NCBI RefSeq assembly: GCF_004331685.1
Contig: NZ_SJSM01000003.1
Coordinates: forward strand, 186,001-250,000
Reading direction: 5' to 3'
Source of the DNA: Pedobacter hiemivivus
GTDB taxonomy: Bacteria > Bacteroidota > Bacteroidia > Sphingobacteriales > Sphingobacteriaceae
Length of the DNA stretch: 64,000 bases
Shown: piece by piece, positions 1-10,109 of the stretch
How the letters are laid out: every line of letters begins with the position of its first letter
Position numbering within the stretch: the stretch's first letter is position 1
Notes under the pieces: generated by a model
What the model saw: only the letters and a program-made list of their open reading frames with translations
Databases searched by the model: none
Told to the model about the DNA's origin: nothing
Program-made: the position numbers and the translations under genes

Positions 1-794
1 GTTCGGTACCATAATCCGGCATTTAGTCCTTTAAATTTAAACTGCGCTCCGGCACTCATAGAGGTAGAGCTGGCTTGTTTATAGTAAACCACAGAGGGGA
101 TGAGGTAAGAGCCTTCATCCTGGTTGTAATACATGCCTGGACTTAAGGGGATCCTGTAACTTGCATTTGCGGTAATGCGCATAGGAAGTTTGGCAACTGT
201 TCCGCTAAAAGATTCGTCGGGCTGATTGATATGATGAACTGCAACGCCCGCCATAAAATTTTGATAGATGATGTTTGTACCTGCAGCGCCATCAAAATAA
301 AACTTGTTAGACATTTCAGGTGGCAGGGCTGAGGATACGCTGCCAGGAATATATCCGAGTCGCATATCTATCTGATCAGAAAAAACCAGTTTACTCCAAT
401 CTATTTGTCGACTAGTAAAGCCTGCTTGTATCCCAAAAGAAGCTATAAAGTCATCTCCACCCACGCTATAAGCATAGGTTGCTGCGGCGTTGTTTTTAAC
501 TAGGAAAGCTGTACCCTCGCTACTGCGGTTAAACATCAAACCAACACCACCGGCAAATTTAGAGATGTTGAGGTCGGCAGAAGCCGTGATGTAGGATAAG
601 TCGCCACTAAGCCCCGACCATTGGTTCCGGTAAATCAGGTTCATTCTGAGGTCCCCCTCAAATTGCCCGGTTAGTGAAGGGTTCAGATAGATGGGGGCAT
701 TAAAAAATTGGGAATAAACATGATCCTGTGCCATGGCAGACAGGTTGATCATTGTCATCACTAATGCTATTGTATATCTTAATCTCCCGCTCAT
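1..794 (-). CDS. PorP/SprF family T9SS outer-membrane protein (partial)
   Basis: The C-terminal part lies beyond the left edge; about 264 residues are visible. The ATG at 792-794 gives a short signal peptide ending near LSAMAQ, followed by DHVYSQFFNAPIYLNPSLTG, the hallmark N-terminus of PorP/SprF proteins. These are outer-membrane barrels that tether or process cargo of the type IX secretion system, especially cargo with a type B (CHU_C) C-terminal domain. The start is only 2 bp from the stop codon of the upstream giant PKD protein, which carries such a domain, so the two form a translationally coupled cargo/partner pair. Family assignment is firm; the specific partner role is inferred from adjacency. 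Confidence 0.88.
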   Translation of the reverse strand, partial: MSGRLRYTIALVMTMINLSAMAQDHVYSQFFNAPIYLNPSLTGQFEGDLRMNLIYRNQWSGLSGDLSYITASADLNISKFAGGVGLMFNRSSEGTAFLVKNNAAATYAYSVGGDDFIASFGIQAGFTSRQIDWSKLVFSDQIDMRLGYIPGSVSSALPPEMSNKFYFDGAAGTNIIYQNFMAGVAVHHINQPDESFSGTVAKLPMRITANASYRIPLSPGMYYNQDEGSYLIPSVVYYKQASSTSMSAGAQFKFKGLNAGLWYR

Positions 795-796
795 CC

Positions 797-3700
797 TTAT
801 CTGATTAAATGTATTGGTCCTGTACGTTTCGGTGCAGATTTGTCGTAGGTCATGCCTTTCCACTCAGTTCCATTTACCATCTGGACATCAATTTTCCAGT
901 AATAAACCCCTTGTGGCATAGGTTGCCCGTTAAAGGTTCCATCCCAAGCTTCTGCTGGTCTTCCTTCGTCTAGTTTTGTGGTTTCCCAGAGTATTTGTCC
1001 CCATTTATTGAAGACGCTGAAACGCCATGAGGCAATGCCTGATCCTTTGGCACGGAACTCGCGCAATTCAGGTTGTGTATTTCCTGGTATAAATGAGTTA
1101 GGTACAAATAGGTATCCCGGAACGCCTTTAATGGTTACGTTTTTAAATGTAGTAGTAAAACAGCCCTGCTGGTTCATGACTTTTAAGGTCACTTTATAAG
1201 TTCCTGTATCCAGATAGGTATAGCTAGGGTTTTTAAGTTGTGAAGTACCTACTTTATCACCAAAGTCCCACTCCCAAATGGTAGGTGTGTTGGTGCTTTC
1301 ATCTTCAAACTTGAAGGTGTAATTAGGGATGCTGATCAGGGTAGAAGGGTTAACATTGAAGGCCGCAATTGGTGGTGGTACAATGTGGATGTATTGGGTT
1401 TTGATTACTTCAATTGGGCAGCCAAGTTGATTGGTTGCTAATAATTTCACTGTGTAATATTCCTGATCTCCGCTGTAGGTATGTTCTGGTTCAAATTCTG
1501 CTGAAGAAGTACCATCTCCAAAATCCCATAAATATTTATTGTCAAGCCCACCCACTGTTTTGTTTTTGAATTTAACAACTAACCCAGGACAACCTAAAGT
1601 ATTGTCTGCTTCGAAATCAGCAACTGGTTGTGCCAATACCTCAACACTTTTTGTAACTGTCATTTTAGAACAAATGTTAAAAGCAGTCATGGTAACAGGG
1701 AAAATTCCACTAGTGGTATAAGTATGGGACACGATCCCAGTAGTATAGGTGGTTTGTTTGTTTCCATCGCCAAAATCAAACTCAAACCTACTTGCTCCAA
1801 TAGAATTGTTCTCGAAATTTACGGTGTGTGGTGCGCAGCCTCTGATTTCTTCTAGTCTTATGCCTAGTACAGGTGTCATGTTTTGAGGGAATACACGTAT
1901 TGTCCATTTCATTGTATCCACATCGCACTCATTTTTGGCGATCATTTTAAACGTAAACTCAGTGGTTGCGGTTACATTATAAATATGGTCTATTGGTAAT
2001 TTATCTGTTCTCTCTTCAATAGCTGATCCATCACCGAAATCATAATAGTAGGTATTTGTACTTCCAGGCGAAGTATTGATAAAGGTGATTTTATAGGGAG
2101 AACATACTTCTACTTTATCTGGGGTAACCACAGCAATCGGTTTTGCTTTTACAAAAACATTTTTAGATATCGAATCAACTCCACAATCAGTAATAGCTTT
2201 TAATTTTATAACGTAAGTTGAATCTTTCCCTGTTGGGTCTGGCTGTAAAGTCATGGTTGGAGGATGGACGTCCGTTGAAAATAGTATATCTCCTGAATAC
2301 CATTCAAATCGGGCCCCCGGAATTAATAATGAGGTATTGGTAAAGATTACGGGTAACGGGCCACAACCTTCTGTAGCGCTTTGATCAAATGAAGCTGGAA
2401 CGGCTTGGTTGGTGCTAAATGTATGGCTAAGCGAGTCTGGAGCACAACCGCGGCTACTGGTAACTACCAGTTTAATGGTTACAGATTGACCGCTATTTTG
2501 AATGATGTAGCCAGGGAAGTTAGCCCCGGTCGATGGGATGCGTACATTATTTGCAAACCAGGTGTATGTATTATTTCTATCTGCATATGGAACAACTTGA
2601 ATAGGTAAGGTGTAAGGGTAACAATCTGTGTCTGTTGAGCCCCATGTAAACTCAGCTTTAGCATTTGGGGTAACAGTTATTGTTACTGTGTTACTTATAC
2701 TCTTCAGGGCGCCGCTACATTCAAGTGTACTCACTATACGCCTGTAATAAGTAGTTTCTGTTAGAATTTGAGGTTGAAAGTCAGGAGATATAACACCATT
2801 AATATCTGTCCATGTTGTTCCGTTCAGGCTAGATTGCCATTGGTACGAGAAATTACCATCTCCTCCAGTTGGTAGATCTCCGGTGATTGGCATCGGTCTA
2901 ATTCCGCTGCAAATAGGTTGATTATCTCTTATTGTATTTCCTGCTATTGGAGGTTGAACAATAATTGGGAATGCGTTGCTAACTGATGTACATGTTCCAC
3001 TACTTACTGTTCTTCTGAAACCGACTGTTCCAGTCGTACTTAATGTTGTGGTTAAATCTTCGCCTGTTTCACCGGGAATTACAGCCCAAGGCGCTCCATT
3101 TACTTGTATTTCCCAAACGTAATTATAGACACCTTCTTCACCCCCAATTGGGACGCTACCGTTAATAACTACCTGCTGACCGTTACAGACTACAGCGGTT
3201 GAAGTAAGGCTGTTCAGATCAATTGCTCTATTGTTACGGATGGTAACGTCTTTATCAGTTGGCCCACAAGGTGAATTACCCGTAATGGTCCACCTGAAAA
3301 TATAAGTAACATTTGGAGTCAGTTTGGTAACAATAGCTTCTGAATTTACACCAGGTGTAATTATGGCATTTGCATCTCCAGATACCATAGTCCAAACACC
3401 AGTTTCTCCTGATTTAACGGGGTTTCCTTTTAAGGACACAGATGTTTCAGCACATAAGATTTGATTGGGACCCGCATCAGCTATAGTTGTAGCAGGGGCT
3501 ACGGTTACTGTTGTCGGTGTTGAATACCCAATGGTACATCCTGGATTTTGTACAACAGCCCTAAACTGAGTTGTAATTGTTAGGGTATTAAATGTGTAAG
3601 TTAAGCCTGTATTAACGCCAGAAATATCTGTCCAGGCCAGGCCATCTGGTGAACTTTGCCATCCCAAAACAGAACCAGTATTCCCACTTAACGTAATTGT

Positions 3701-6700
3701 TCCTGTGTTGTTATTTTGACATACTAAGGGTTCCAACGTTGCAGTAGTTCCAGGTATGGTAGGCATATTTACCGTAATGGTTACTTCAGCTTCAGACTTT
3801 GCACATTCGCCTGTTCCTGGTCCTGTTATTGTCCATTTAAATACATAAACTCCACCGGCTACAAGGTCGCTAACAGCCGTTTCAAAGTCAGAAGGACTAG
3901 GTATTGAAGGTGTCCCAATACTTGCGGAAACAACTGACCATACTCCTGTACCTACTATAGGTTTGTTACCTTTTAAATCGTAGGTAGTCGTATTACAAAT
4001 GCTTGTGCTGGTTCCTGCATTAGCGATGGTAACTTTCGGATCAACCTTAACCTCTATTGTAATTGGGGTTCCTGGACAATCTGTTGCGGAGTAAGGTGTA
4101 ACAGTATAGGTAACTGTTCCTTGGGTAATTCCAGTGTTCACTAATACGTCTGTGATCGTTATCGTGTTCAATATTGTTACTAAATCCGTTCGATTAGTGT
4201 TACCTGTTATCCCACCAGTTACATTACTTGTCCATGTGAACTTGGTCGGGATATCTGAGTTTATGACAATGTTTACTGGGCTCTCTTCGCAAATGGTTTT
4301 GGTAGTAACAGGGGCAGATATTACTGGTAATGGTGTAACCGTAATTTCCATCCAATCACTTGTGCTAGCACATTTTCCTGTGCCTGTTATGCCCCATTCA
4401 AATCTGTAAGTTTCTCCCACAAGAAGGCCTGTTACAGTTGTTTGAGCATCGGTAGGAACAGTAATAACTGGGAGAGTGCCTAGGTGTGTAGAAATAAGTT
4501 TCCATTCTCCGGTTCCCACCTTAGCTTCGTTCCCTTTTAGCGTATAGGTATTGGATGGGGTCGTTGCACAAAGACTGGCGTCAGGGCCGGCATTCGCTTG
4601 GGTAACTTTCGGATCAACAGTAACAACTACTGTTATTGGAGTACCTGCGCATCCTCCTGGAGAATAAGGCGTAATGACATAAGTAACAGTTTGCGGTAGA
4701 AAGGTAGGATTTAACAACACATCGGGGATAGTTATACTACCTGAAGTGGGACTTAAAGCCGACGGATTTGTATGTCCTGTGACATCTGGTGATGAGGCCG
4801 TGCTCGTCCATTTAAATTGAGTTGGGATATTTGATGTCGCTGTTATATTAACAGAGTTGCCTTCGCAAATTGTTTTATCAAGAACTGGGGAAAGAACAGG
4901 CTTTGGAGTAACCGTAACTGTAAAAGTAAAAGGAACACCCGCACAACCGTTAGCCGTCGGTGTAATAGTGTAAACTACGACAGCGTTCTGAGTCGCATTG
5001 GAATTGGTAATCGTTTGGTTAATATCTCCACTGCCACTTGGACTAAAACCAGTTGCAAATCCATCTGCGTTTGCAGCGGTCCATGCGAATGTACTTCCTG
5101 CGACACTTGAACCTAGTATAAGGTTAGCAGCAGCTGCTGTACAGATTATTTGAGTCGTATTAGTTCCTGTATTGTTTGGATGAACATCAATATCTGCACT
5201 AACAGGTACAAATTGACAAGTGCCTATTATTCCCGTGTTTAATGTAAGGGTAACTCTTGCTTTTGGAAGGTTGGTACGATCTATAGGCCCTGGAGTATAC
5301 GTTGTTGTTAAGGCGTTTGTACTTGTAAATGTTCCATCTCCTGTAGTGGTCCACACCGAACTTGTATATGTTCCTCCTGTAACTGTTGCAGTTAAATTTA
5401 CAGATGCATCGTAACAAACCTTGGGTATGGGATCTATTTTGGGCACTGGTGCTGATGCGAATGTAATAACTTGGAAAGCATCTACAGAAGTACAGGTGTT
5501 TTTATGAATAACAGAAATTTTATAAGGAATAAACCTTTTAAATTGAATGGATGGTTCTCTTGAGTTATTATTTGTACCATTAGCAAAACTGTAATCGCTA
5601 ACTGGATCTAATGCGGTTCCATCAGCGGCTGTAACTTTCCAAGTATAAGTATCTGCCTGGTCCACTTGTGTTCCTGTAAATAAAGTTTTTGTCGGGCCGG
5701 TTAATGTGTTGAAATCTAAGGTGTTTAAAGCGCATAAGGTGATATTTGGTGACATTGATATTGTCGGCGCTCCATCGGCAAGAATGATTTTCTGAGGTAT
5801 TAGGGTTCTTACTGCACCGCACGATGCCGTTCTAATTTCAAGTATGACAGAATAAGTACCTGGGTTTGTAAATTTAAAAATTGGGTCTTTATCGGTTGGA
5901 TTAAATACTACTCCCGGTGGACCTGTTACAATCCAATTGTAAGTGTTGTCTGTATTACAACGGTCATCGATTATCGATTTGTCAAATGCCTGAATAGTAA
6001 AAGGAGCACAGCCAGTTTGAGGTTGGTTATTAAAATCAAATGCAGGTTTTGGTGGATCCTGGATACAGATTGTTTGGGTGACGGGAGGAGCATTACACAA
6101 ACCCTTAATGACAGATTCTAATTTTATTGTGTATGTACCAGGTGCGGTAAATGTATGGTCAAAATGTTGTGCTTTTGTTTGATTTTGCTTGATCCTTACA
6201 TCATTAACGTACCAGTTGTATCTTATACTGTTATCTGTACAATCCGGAGTATTATCTTCAGTTTGTCCTGGAAAGGATGTATTGTTAAAGTGCACACTAC
6301 TTCCTGTACATGAAGTTATAGGAGATGTAAAGCTATTTAGCGGCTTGGTAACAACTCTGACAAAAGTTGAAAGTCCAGCTCCGGCATTGGGACAAAATGG
6401 GCTAACTGCAGATATATTTATACCAAAAACATTATATTGATTCCCATTTCCGGTATTATAAACCGGTTCACCGCAAGAAGAGGTTTTATATTCATGTTGG
6501 ACGTAACCAGCGGCTAAATCACATATAGTTAGTATTTCAGGAGTTCCATTACCATCACCCCATTTTAATTGATAGGTGGTGCCAGGAAAGTTGTTTTTTA
6601 TTCCAAATTCTGATAAGTCTACGCTGTATTGCAAAAATCCACCAGGCAAGCAGACAATATTAGGTCCTGTTGTTCCAAAACTATTATTAATGTTATTGTT

Positions 6701-7366
6701 TACAATGAGATATGCTCTTGTTCCAACTGTACCGTTTAGACGTGCTGTTATGACCATTGTGTAATGGCCTAATCTCGCCATGAAACTAGGGTCGGGCGGA
6801 GTGCCTGTAAAAATTAAGGGAGCCTCGTTCGCTCCGGTGATTTCATTTTTAATTGTACCTGAAACGGCGCTTGAAGCCGTCGAAGTATTTTCGAAGCTAA
6901 ACTCAATATTGTCTCGGCCAGGACAGTAACCAAAAACCTCGGGTTGACCAGTTGCGTCGAGCGCCAAATCTGGAAATGAATTTACTTGCGCTCTAACTTG
7001 TGTCCCAGCTTTAATTTCAAAGGGACCAGAATCAGCGGTAAGAACTGGGGTAGTGGACTTAATCCTTAATTTATAACCAGTGTTTGATGGTGTTCCTGGT
7101 GGAATTGTTCCGTTTACGAACGTCGTATAAAATCCATCATAAAAGCCAATGGCTGGAGCTACTTCGGTTCCATCAGGTCTTACCAAATAAAGATTGAACC
7201 TGTTGCCGGGCTTGATACAAGTACTTAAAATTTTAAAAGTTGCCGCAATACTCGACCCCGGCGTATACGGCCCCGGATCAACCGTACCTATCGTAATCTG
7301 GGAAAATCCTACAGTTATTTGAAAAAAGGAAATAAGAATGGTTAAAAGAAGTAGACGTTTCACCAT
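797..7366 (-). CDS. Giant PKD-domain adhesin with T9SS type B (CHU_C) C-terminal domain
   Basis: A 2,189-residue secreted protein. Residues 1-23 form a signal peptide ending GFSQ. The body is a long series of Ig/PKD-like beta modules with repeated endings such as ITVTP and recurring Cys and Trp positions; at least four canonical PKD signatures (FGDG or WDFGD) occur in the last quarter. The final ~105 residues (from LFVPNSFIPG through FNKWGQILWE, WDGTFNGQPMPQGVYYWKI) match the gliding-motility-associated C-terminal domain, a type B sorting signal for T9SS. It is therefore expected to be exported by T9SS and held at or released from the cell surface, acting in adhesion or gliding. The PorP/SprF gene follows after 2 bp. 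The internal repeats make exact domain boundaries uncertain. Confidence 0.9.
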   Translation of the reverse strand: MVKRLLLLTILISFFQITVGFSQITIGTVDPGPYTPGSSIAATFKILSTCIKPGNRFNLYLVRPDGTEVAPAIGFYDGFYTTFVNGTIPPGTPSNTGYKLRIKSTTPVLTADSGPFEIKAGTQVRAQVNSFPDLALDATGQPEVFGYCPGRDNIEFSFENTSTASSAVSGTIKNEITGANEAPLIFTGTPPDPSFMARLGHYTMVITARLNGTVGTRAYLIVNNNINNSFGTTGPNIVCLPGGFLQYSVDLSEFGIKNNFPGTTYQLKWGDGNGTPEILTICDLAAGYVQHEYKTSSCGEPVYNTGNGNQYNVFGINISAVSPFCPNAGAGLSTFVRVVTKPLNSFTSPITSCTGSSVHFNNTSFPGQTEDNTPDCTDNSIRYNWYVNDVRIKQNQTKAQHFDHTFTAPGTYTIKLESVIKGLCNAPPVTQTICIQDPPKPAFDFNNQPQTGCAPFTIQAFDKSIIDDRCNTDNTYNWIVTGPPGVVFNPTDKDPIFKFTNPGTYSVILEIRTASCGAVRTLIPQKIILADGAPTISMSPNITLCALNTLDFNTLTGPTKTLFTGTQVDQADTYTWKVTAADGTALDPVSDYSFANGTNNNSREPSIQFKRFIPYKISVIHKNTCTSVDAFQVITFASAPVPKIDPIPKVCYDASVNLTATVTGGTYTSSVWTTTGDGTFTSTNALTTTYTPGPIDRTNLPKARVTLTLNTGIIGTCQFVPVSADIDVHPNNTGTNTTQIICTAAAANLILGSSVAGSTFAWTAANADGFATGFSPSGSGDINQTITNSNATQNAVVVYTITPTANGCAGVPFTFTVTVTPKPVLSPVLDKTICEGNSVNITATSNIPTQFKWTSTASSPDVTGHTNPSALSPTSGSITIPDVLLNPTFLPQTVTYVITPYSPGGCAGTPITVVVTVDPKVTQANAGPDASLCATTPSNTYTLKGNEAKVGTGEWKLISTHLGTLPVITVPTDAQTTVTGLLVGETYRFEWGITGTGKCASTSDWMEITVTPLPVISAPVTTKTICEESPVNIVINSDIPTKFTWTSNVTGGITGNTNRTDLVTILNTITITDVLVNTGITQGTVTYTVTPYSATDCPGTPITIEVKVDPKVTIANAGTSTSICNTTTYDLKGNKPIVGTGVWSVVSASIGTPSIPSPSDFETAVSDLVAGGVYVFKWTITGPGTGECAKSEAEVTITVNMPTIPGTTATLEPLVCQNNNTGTITLSGNTGSVLGWQSSPDGLAWTDISGVNTGLTYTFNTLTITTQFRAVVQNPGCTIGYSTPTTVTVAPATTIADAGPNQILCAETSVSLKGNPVKSGETGVWTMVSGDANAIITPGVNSEAIVTKLTPNVTYIFRWTITGNSPCGPTDKDVTIRNNRAIDLNSLTSTAVVCNGQQVVINGSVPIGGEEGVYNYVWEIQVNGAPWAVIPGETGEDLTTTLSTTGTVGFRRTVSSGTCTSVSNAFPIIVQPPIAGNTIRDNQPICSGIRPMPITGDLPTGGDGNFSYQWQSSLNGTTWTDINGVISPDFQPQILTETTYYRRIVSTLECSGALKSISNTVTITVTPNAKAEFTWGSTDTDCYPYTLPIQVVPYADRNNTYTWFANNVRIPSTGANFPGYIIQNSGQSVTIKLVVTSSRGCAPDSLSHTFSTNQAVPASFDQSATEGCGPLPVIFTNTSLLIPGARFEWYSGDILFSTDVHPPTMTLQPDPTGKDSTYVIKLKAITDCGVDSISKNVFVKAKPIAVVTPDKVEVCSPYKITFINTSPGSTNTYYYDFGDGSAIEERTDKLPIDHIYNVTATTEFTFKMIAKNECDVDTMKWTIRVFPQNMTPVLGIRLEEIRGCAPHTVNFENNSIGASRFEFDFGDGNKQTTYTTGIVSHTYTTSGIFPVTMTAFNICSKMTVTKSVEVLAQPVADFEADNTLGCPGLVVKFKNKTVGGLDNKYLWDFGDGTSSAEFEPEHTYSGDQEYYTVKLLATNQLGCPIEVIKTQYIHIVPPPIAAFNVNPSTLISIPNYTFKFEDESTNTPTIWEWDFGDKVGTSQLKNPSYTYLDTGTYKVTLKVMNQQGCFTTTFKNVTIKGVPGYLFVPNSFIPGNTQPELREFRAKGSGIASWRFSVFNKWGQILWETTKLDEGRPAEAWDGTFNGQPMPQGVYYWKIDVQMVNGTEWKGMTYDKSAPKRTGPIHLIR

Positions 7367-7440
7367 ATATACAGATTATTGTATAAATGTATAGAATTTT
7401 TTACTTCAATTAAGAATATTGCAAGGAAATGAGATTAAAT

Positions 7441-7476
7441 AAGAAAACCCACAGGAATTAACCTGTGGGTTTTCTT
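7441..7476 (-). terminator. Rho-independent terminator after groEL
   Basis: An inverted repeat pairs AAAACCCACAGG with CCTGTGGGTTTT around a short AATTAA loop, with A/T runs on both flanks. It lies 28 bp beyond the groEL stop and before the start of the PKD adhesin gene, so it should end the groES-groEL transcript. The symmetric flanks would also allow termination on the other strand. Confidence 0.85.
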
Positions 7477-7503
7477 TAAATTTAATGAAATGGAGGCTGA
7501 TTA

Positions 7504-9141
7504 TTACATCATGCCACCCATGCCGCCGCCGCCCATTGGAGGCATACCGCCAGCAGGAGCATCTTCTGGATCATCAGCCAATACAACTTCTGTTGTTAAC
7601 AACATAGCTGCAATTGAAGCTGCATTTTCCAAAGCTACACGACCAACTTTAGTTGGGTCAATAACACCAGCTGCAATTAAGTTTTCATAAACATCAGTAC
7701 GTGCATTGTAACCAAAGTCACCTTTACCTTCTTTAACTTTTTGAACTACGATAGAACCTTCAATACCTGCATTTTGGCAGATTTGACGTAATGGCTCTTC
7801 GATAGCACGACGAATGATCTGGATACCAGTAGTCTCATCATCGTTAGCTCCTTTCATGCCTTCCAATGCCTCAATAGCACGGATGAAAGCAACACCACCA
7901 CCAGCAACAATGCCTTCTTCAACCGCTGCGCGAGTTGCATGTAATGCATCATCAACACGGTCTTTTTTCTCTTTCATCTCTACTTCAGAAGCTGCACCTA
8001 CGTAAAGAACAGCAACACCGCCAGCTAATTTAGCTAAACGCTCTTGTAATTTTTCTTTATCGTAATCAGATGTAGTAGTCTCGATTTGAGCTTTGATCTG
8101 GTTAACACGAGCTTTGATATCTTCAGACTGACCAGCACCGTTGATGATAGTTGTATTGTCTTTATCAACAAGAACTTTCTCAGCAGTACCTAAGTAAGTA
8201 AGGTCAGCATTCTCTAATTTATAACCTCTTTCTTCAGAAATAACAGTACCACCAGTTAAGATAGCGATGTCTTCTAACATTGCTTTTCTTCTGTCACCAA
8301 AACCTGGAGCTTTAACAGCTACAACTTTCAGAGATCCACGGATCTTGTTAACTACCAAAGTAGCCAATGCTTCTCCATCTAAATCTTCAGCAATGATCAA
8401 TAAAGGCTTACCAGTTTGAACTTGTTTCTCCAATACAGGTAATAATTCTTTCATGTTGCTGATCTTTTTGTCATAGATCAAAATGTAAGGGTTTTCTAAT
8501 TCCGCTTCCATTTTATCAGCATTAGTTACAAAGTATGGAGATAAGTAACCACGGTCAAATTGCATACCTTCAACTGTTTTTACTTCAGTTTCAGTACCTT
8601 TTGCTTCTTCAACAGTAATTACACCATCTTTACCAACTTTACCCATTGCTTCTGCAATTAAAGCACCAATAACCTCATCATTGTTAGCCGAAATAGAAGC
8701 TACTTGTTTGATTTTGTTATTGTCTTCACCTACAGTTTGCGACTGAGCTTTTAAGTTTTCAACGATTGCAGTAACCGCTTTATCGATACCACGTTTCAGA
8801 TCCATTGGATTTGCACCAGCAGCAACGTTTTTAATACCAGCAGTAACAATTGCCTGAGCCAATACAGTTGCAGTTGTAGTTCCATCACCTGCGATATCTG
8901 CAGTTTTAGAAGCTACTTCTTTAACCATTTGAGCACCCATATTTTCAATTGGGTCTTTCAACTCAATTTCTTTCGCAACAGTTACACCATCTTTAGTGAT
9001 TGCAGGTGAACCAAATTTCTTGTCAATAATTACGTTACGTCCTTTTGGACCTAAAGTTACTTTTACTGCATTAGCCAAAGTATCAACACCTCTTTTCAGG
9101 GCGTCACGGGCTTCTACATTATATTTTACTTGTTTTGCCAT
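7504..9141 (-). CDS. groEL: Chaperonin GroEL (Hsp60)
   Basis: 545 residues, the standard length. It begins [20 protein letters not shown], contains the ATP-binding motif [11 protein letters not shown] near residue 86, and ends in the typical Gly/Met-rich tail [15 protein letters not shown]. GroEL forms a double heptameric ring in the cytoplasm that folds substrate proteins with the GroES lid and ATP. It lies 105 bp downstream of groES in the same orientation; a small hairpin (9242-9260) overlaps the groES stop. Co-transcription with groES is expected, with termination at 7441-7476. No CIRCE element was recognised upstream. Confidence 0.99.
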   Translation of the reverse strand: MAKQVKYNVEARDALKRGVDTLANAVKVTLGPKGRNVIIDKKFGSPAITKDGVTVAKEIELKDPIENMGAQMVKEVASKTADIAGDGTTTATVLAQAIVTAGIKNVAAGANPMDLKRGIDKAVTAIVENLKAQSQTVGEDNNKIKQVASISANNDEVIGALIAEAMGKVGKDGVITVEEAKGTETEVKTVEGMQFDRGYLSPYFVTNADKMEAELENPYILIYDKKISNMKELLPVLEKQVQTGKPLLIIAEDLDGEALATLVVNKIRGSLKVVAVKAPGFGDRRKAMLEDIAILTGGTVISEERGYKLENADLTYLGTAEKVLVDKDNTTIINGAGQSEDIKARVNQIKAQIETTTSDYDKEKLQERLAKLAGGVAVLYVGAASEVEMKEKKDRVDDALHATRAAVEEGIVAGGGVAFIRAIEALEGMKGANDDETTGIQIIRRAIEEPLRQICQNAGIEGSIVVQKVKEGKGDFGYNARTDVYENLIAAGVIDPTKVGRVALENAASIAAMLLTTEVVLADDPEDAPAGGMPPMGGGGMGGMM

Positions 9142-9246
9142 TGTTTTTTAATAGTAAGTATCTAGAAAAAATACTGTGTTTATTAATTAGTTTGTTTTTC
9201 AAGAGCAAAGCCAGAACGGCCCTGCCATTAATCTAATATCTCAGTA

Positions 9247-9537
9247 CTAAGAAAGTACTGCGTAGATATCGCTTTCACGCATGATTAAATAGTCTTTACC
9301 ATCAATAGGAAGCTCTGTGCCACCGTATTTGCCATAAAGAACAACATCACCTACTTTTACAGTTGGTTTTTTACCTTCTGAATCTTCTTCAGAAACAGAT
9401 ACAACAGTTCCTTTAGATGGTTTTTCTTTTGCAGTGTCAGGAATATAGATTCCAGATGCCGTCTTTTCTTCTGCCGCAGCAGGTTCAACAATAACTCTGT
9501 TTGCTGTACCTGAAATGGGTTTAAGGTTTAAAGCCAT
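9247..9537 (-). CDS. groES: Co-chaperonin GroES (Hsp10)
   Basis: 96 residues, full length. It shows the GroES core: [31 protein letters not shown] contains the mobile-loop region, followed by [16 protein letters not shown] and [14 protein letters not shown]. The heptameric lid caps GroEL during ATP-driven folding. It is the first gene of the groES-groEL pair. A plausible Bacteroidota promoter (TTTG, 20 bp, TACTTTTA) lies 57-88 bp upstream of the ATG. Confidence 0.99.
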   Translation of the reverse strand: MALNLKPISGTANRVIVEPAAAEEKTASGIYIPDTAKEKPSKGTVVSVSEEDSEGKKPTVKVGDVVLYGKYGGTELPIDGKDYLIMRESDIYAVLS

Positions 9538-9593
9538 AACTTGATATTAATTTATTTTTTAAGTTAAAATTTAAAATCGTATAAACTACGTGG

Positions 9594-9625
9594 TAAAAGT
9601 ATATCAGTTTTTATGCCAATGCAAA
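9594..9625 (-). promoter_or_regulatory. Predicted Bacteroidota sigma-A promoter of groES-groEL
   Basis: Read on the minus strand, a -33 TTTG (9622-9625) is followed after 20 bp by TACTTTTA (9594-9601), one mismatch from TAnnTTTG. Spacing of 19-21 bp is what the Bacteroidota primary sigma factor uses. It sits upstream of groES and past the secG terminator, the expected position. Confidence 0.5.
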
Positions 9626-9702
9626 TCGGATTGACAAATTTGCAAGCATTGTCAGCTAACATATTTTCCTAAAGTACTTTTGTGTCAGAGTGGCAGGACA
9701 CA

Positions 9703-9733
9703 AAAAAGCCCGGTATTGTTTATACCAGGCTTT
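9703..9733 (-). terminator. Rho-independent terminator after secG
   Basis: The stem AAAGCCTGGTAT / ATACCGGGCTTT (minus strand), with a short AAACA loop, is followed by a run of six T. It ends the miaB-secG operon 20 bp past the secG stop and insulates it from the groES promoter. Confidence 0.88.
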
Positions 9734-9752
9734 CTATTGCAAAATAGAGTTT

Positions 9753-10097
9753 TTATTTTTTTGTTGTATCTCCGGTTGCAGGAGCTGCAGCTGGTGCTGT
9801 TCTGCCACCAATAGGAGATGGAGTAGGTGTTTTATCTAAATGCTCTTGAATTTTAGAAGCTTCACCAGTAGAAGAACTTCCAGATTTAGCGATCGTCGTA
9901 ATCGATAAAGTAAGCACTACAATTAAAGTCAATAAAACCCATGTACCTTTTTCTAAAACATCACCTGTACGTTGAACACCAAACATGTTACTGCCTGATC
10001 CACCAGTAGCCAAACCACCGCCTTTAGGATTTTGTACCAAAACAAACAGCCCTAAAGCCACGCAAATAATGATTAATAAAATAATTAAAAATAGCAT
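9753..10097 (-). CDS. secG: Preprotein translocase subunit SecG
   Basis: 114 residues with two hydrophobic segments (about 1-20 and 50-70). The conserved loop VQNPKGGGLATGGSGSNMFG between them is diagnostic of SecG, the small inner-membrane subunit of SecYEG that assists SecA-driven translocation. A Pro/Ala/Thr-rich cytoplasmic tail follows, as is common in Bacteroidota. It is the last gene of the operon with miaB, the sigma-54 activator, lptE and a TPR protein, starting 12 bp after the latter. Confidence 0.96.
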   Translation of the reverse strand: MLFLIILLIIICVALGLFVLVQNPKGGGLATGGSGSNMFGVQRTGDVLEKGTWVLLTLIVVLTLSITTIAKSGSSSTGEASKIQEHLDKTPTPSPIGGRTAPAAAPATGDTTKK

Positions 10098-10109
10098 AAT
10101 CTTATATTG

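Noticed and set aside
7490..8005. Plus-strand frames opposite groEL
   Set aside because: They are antisense shadows of a highly conserved gene.
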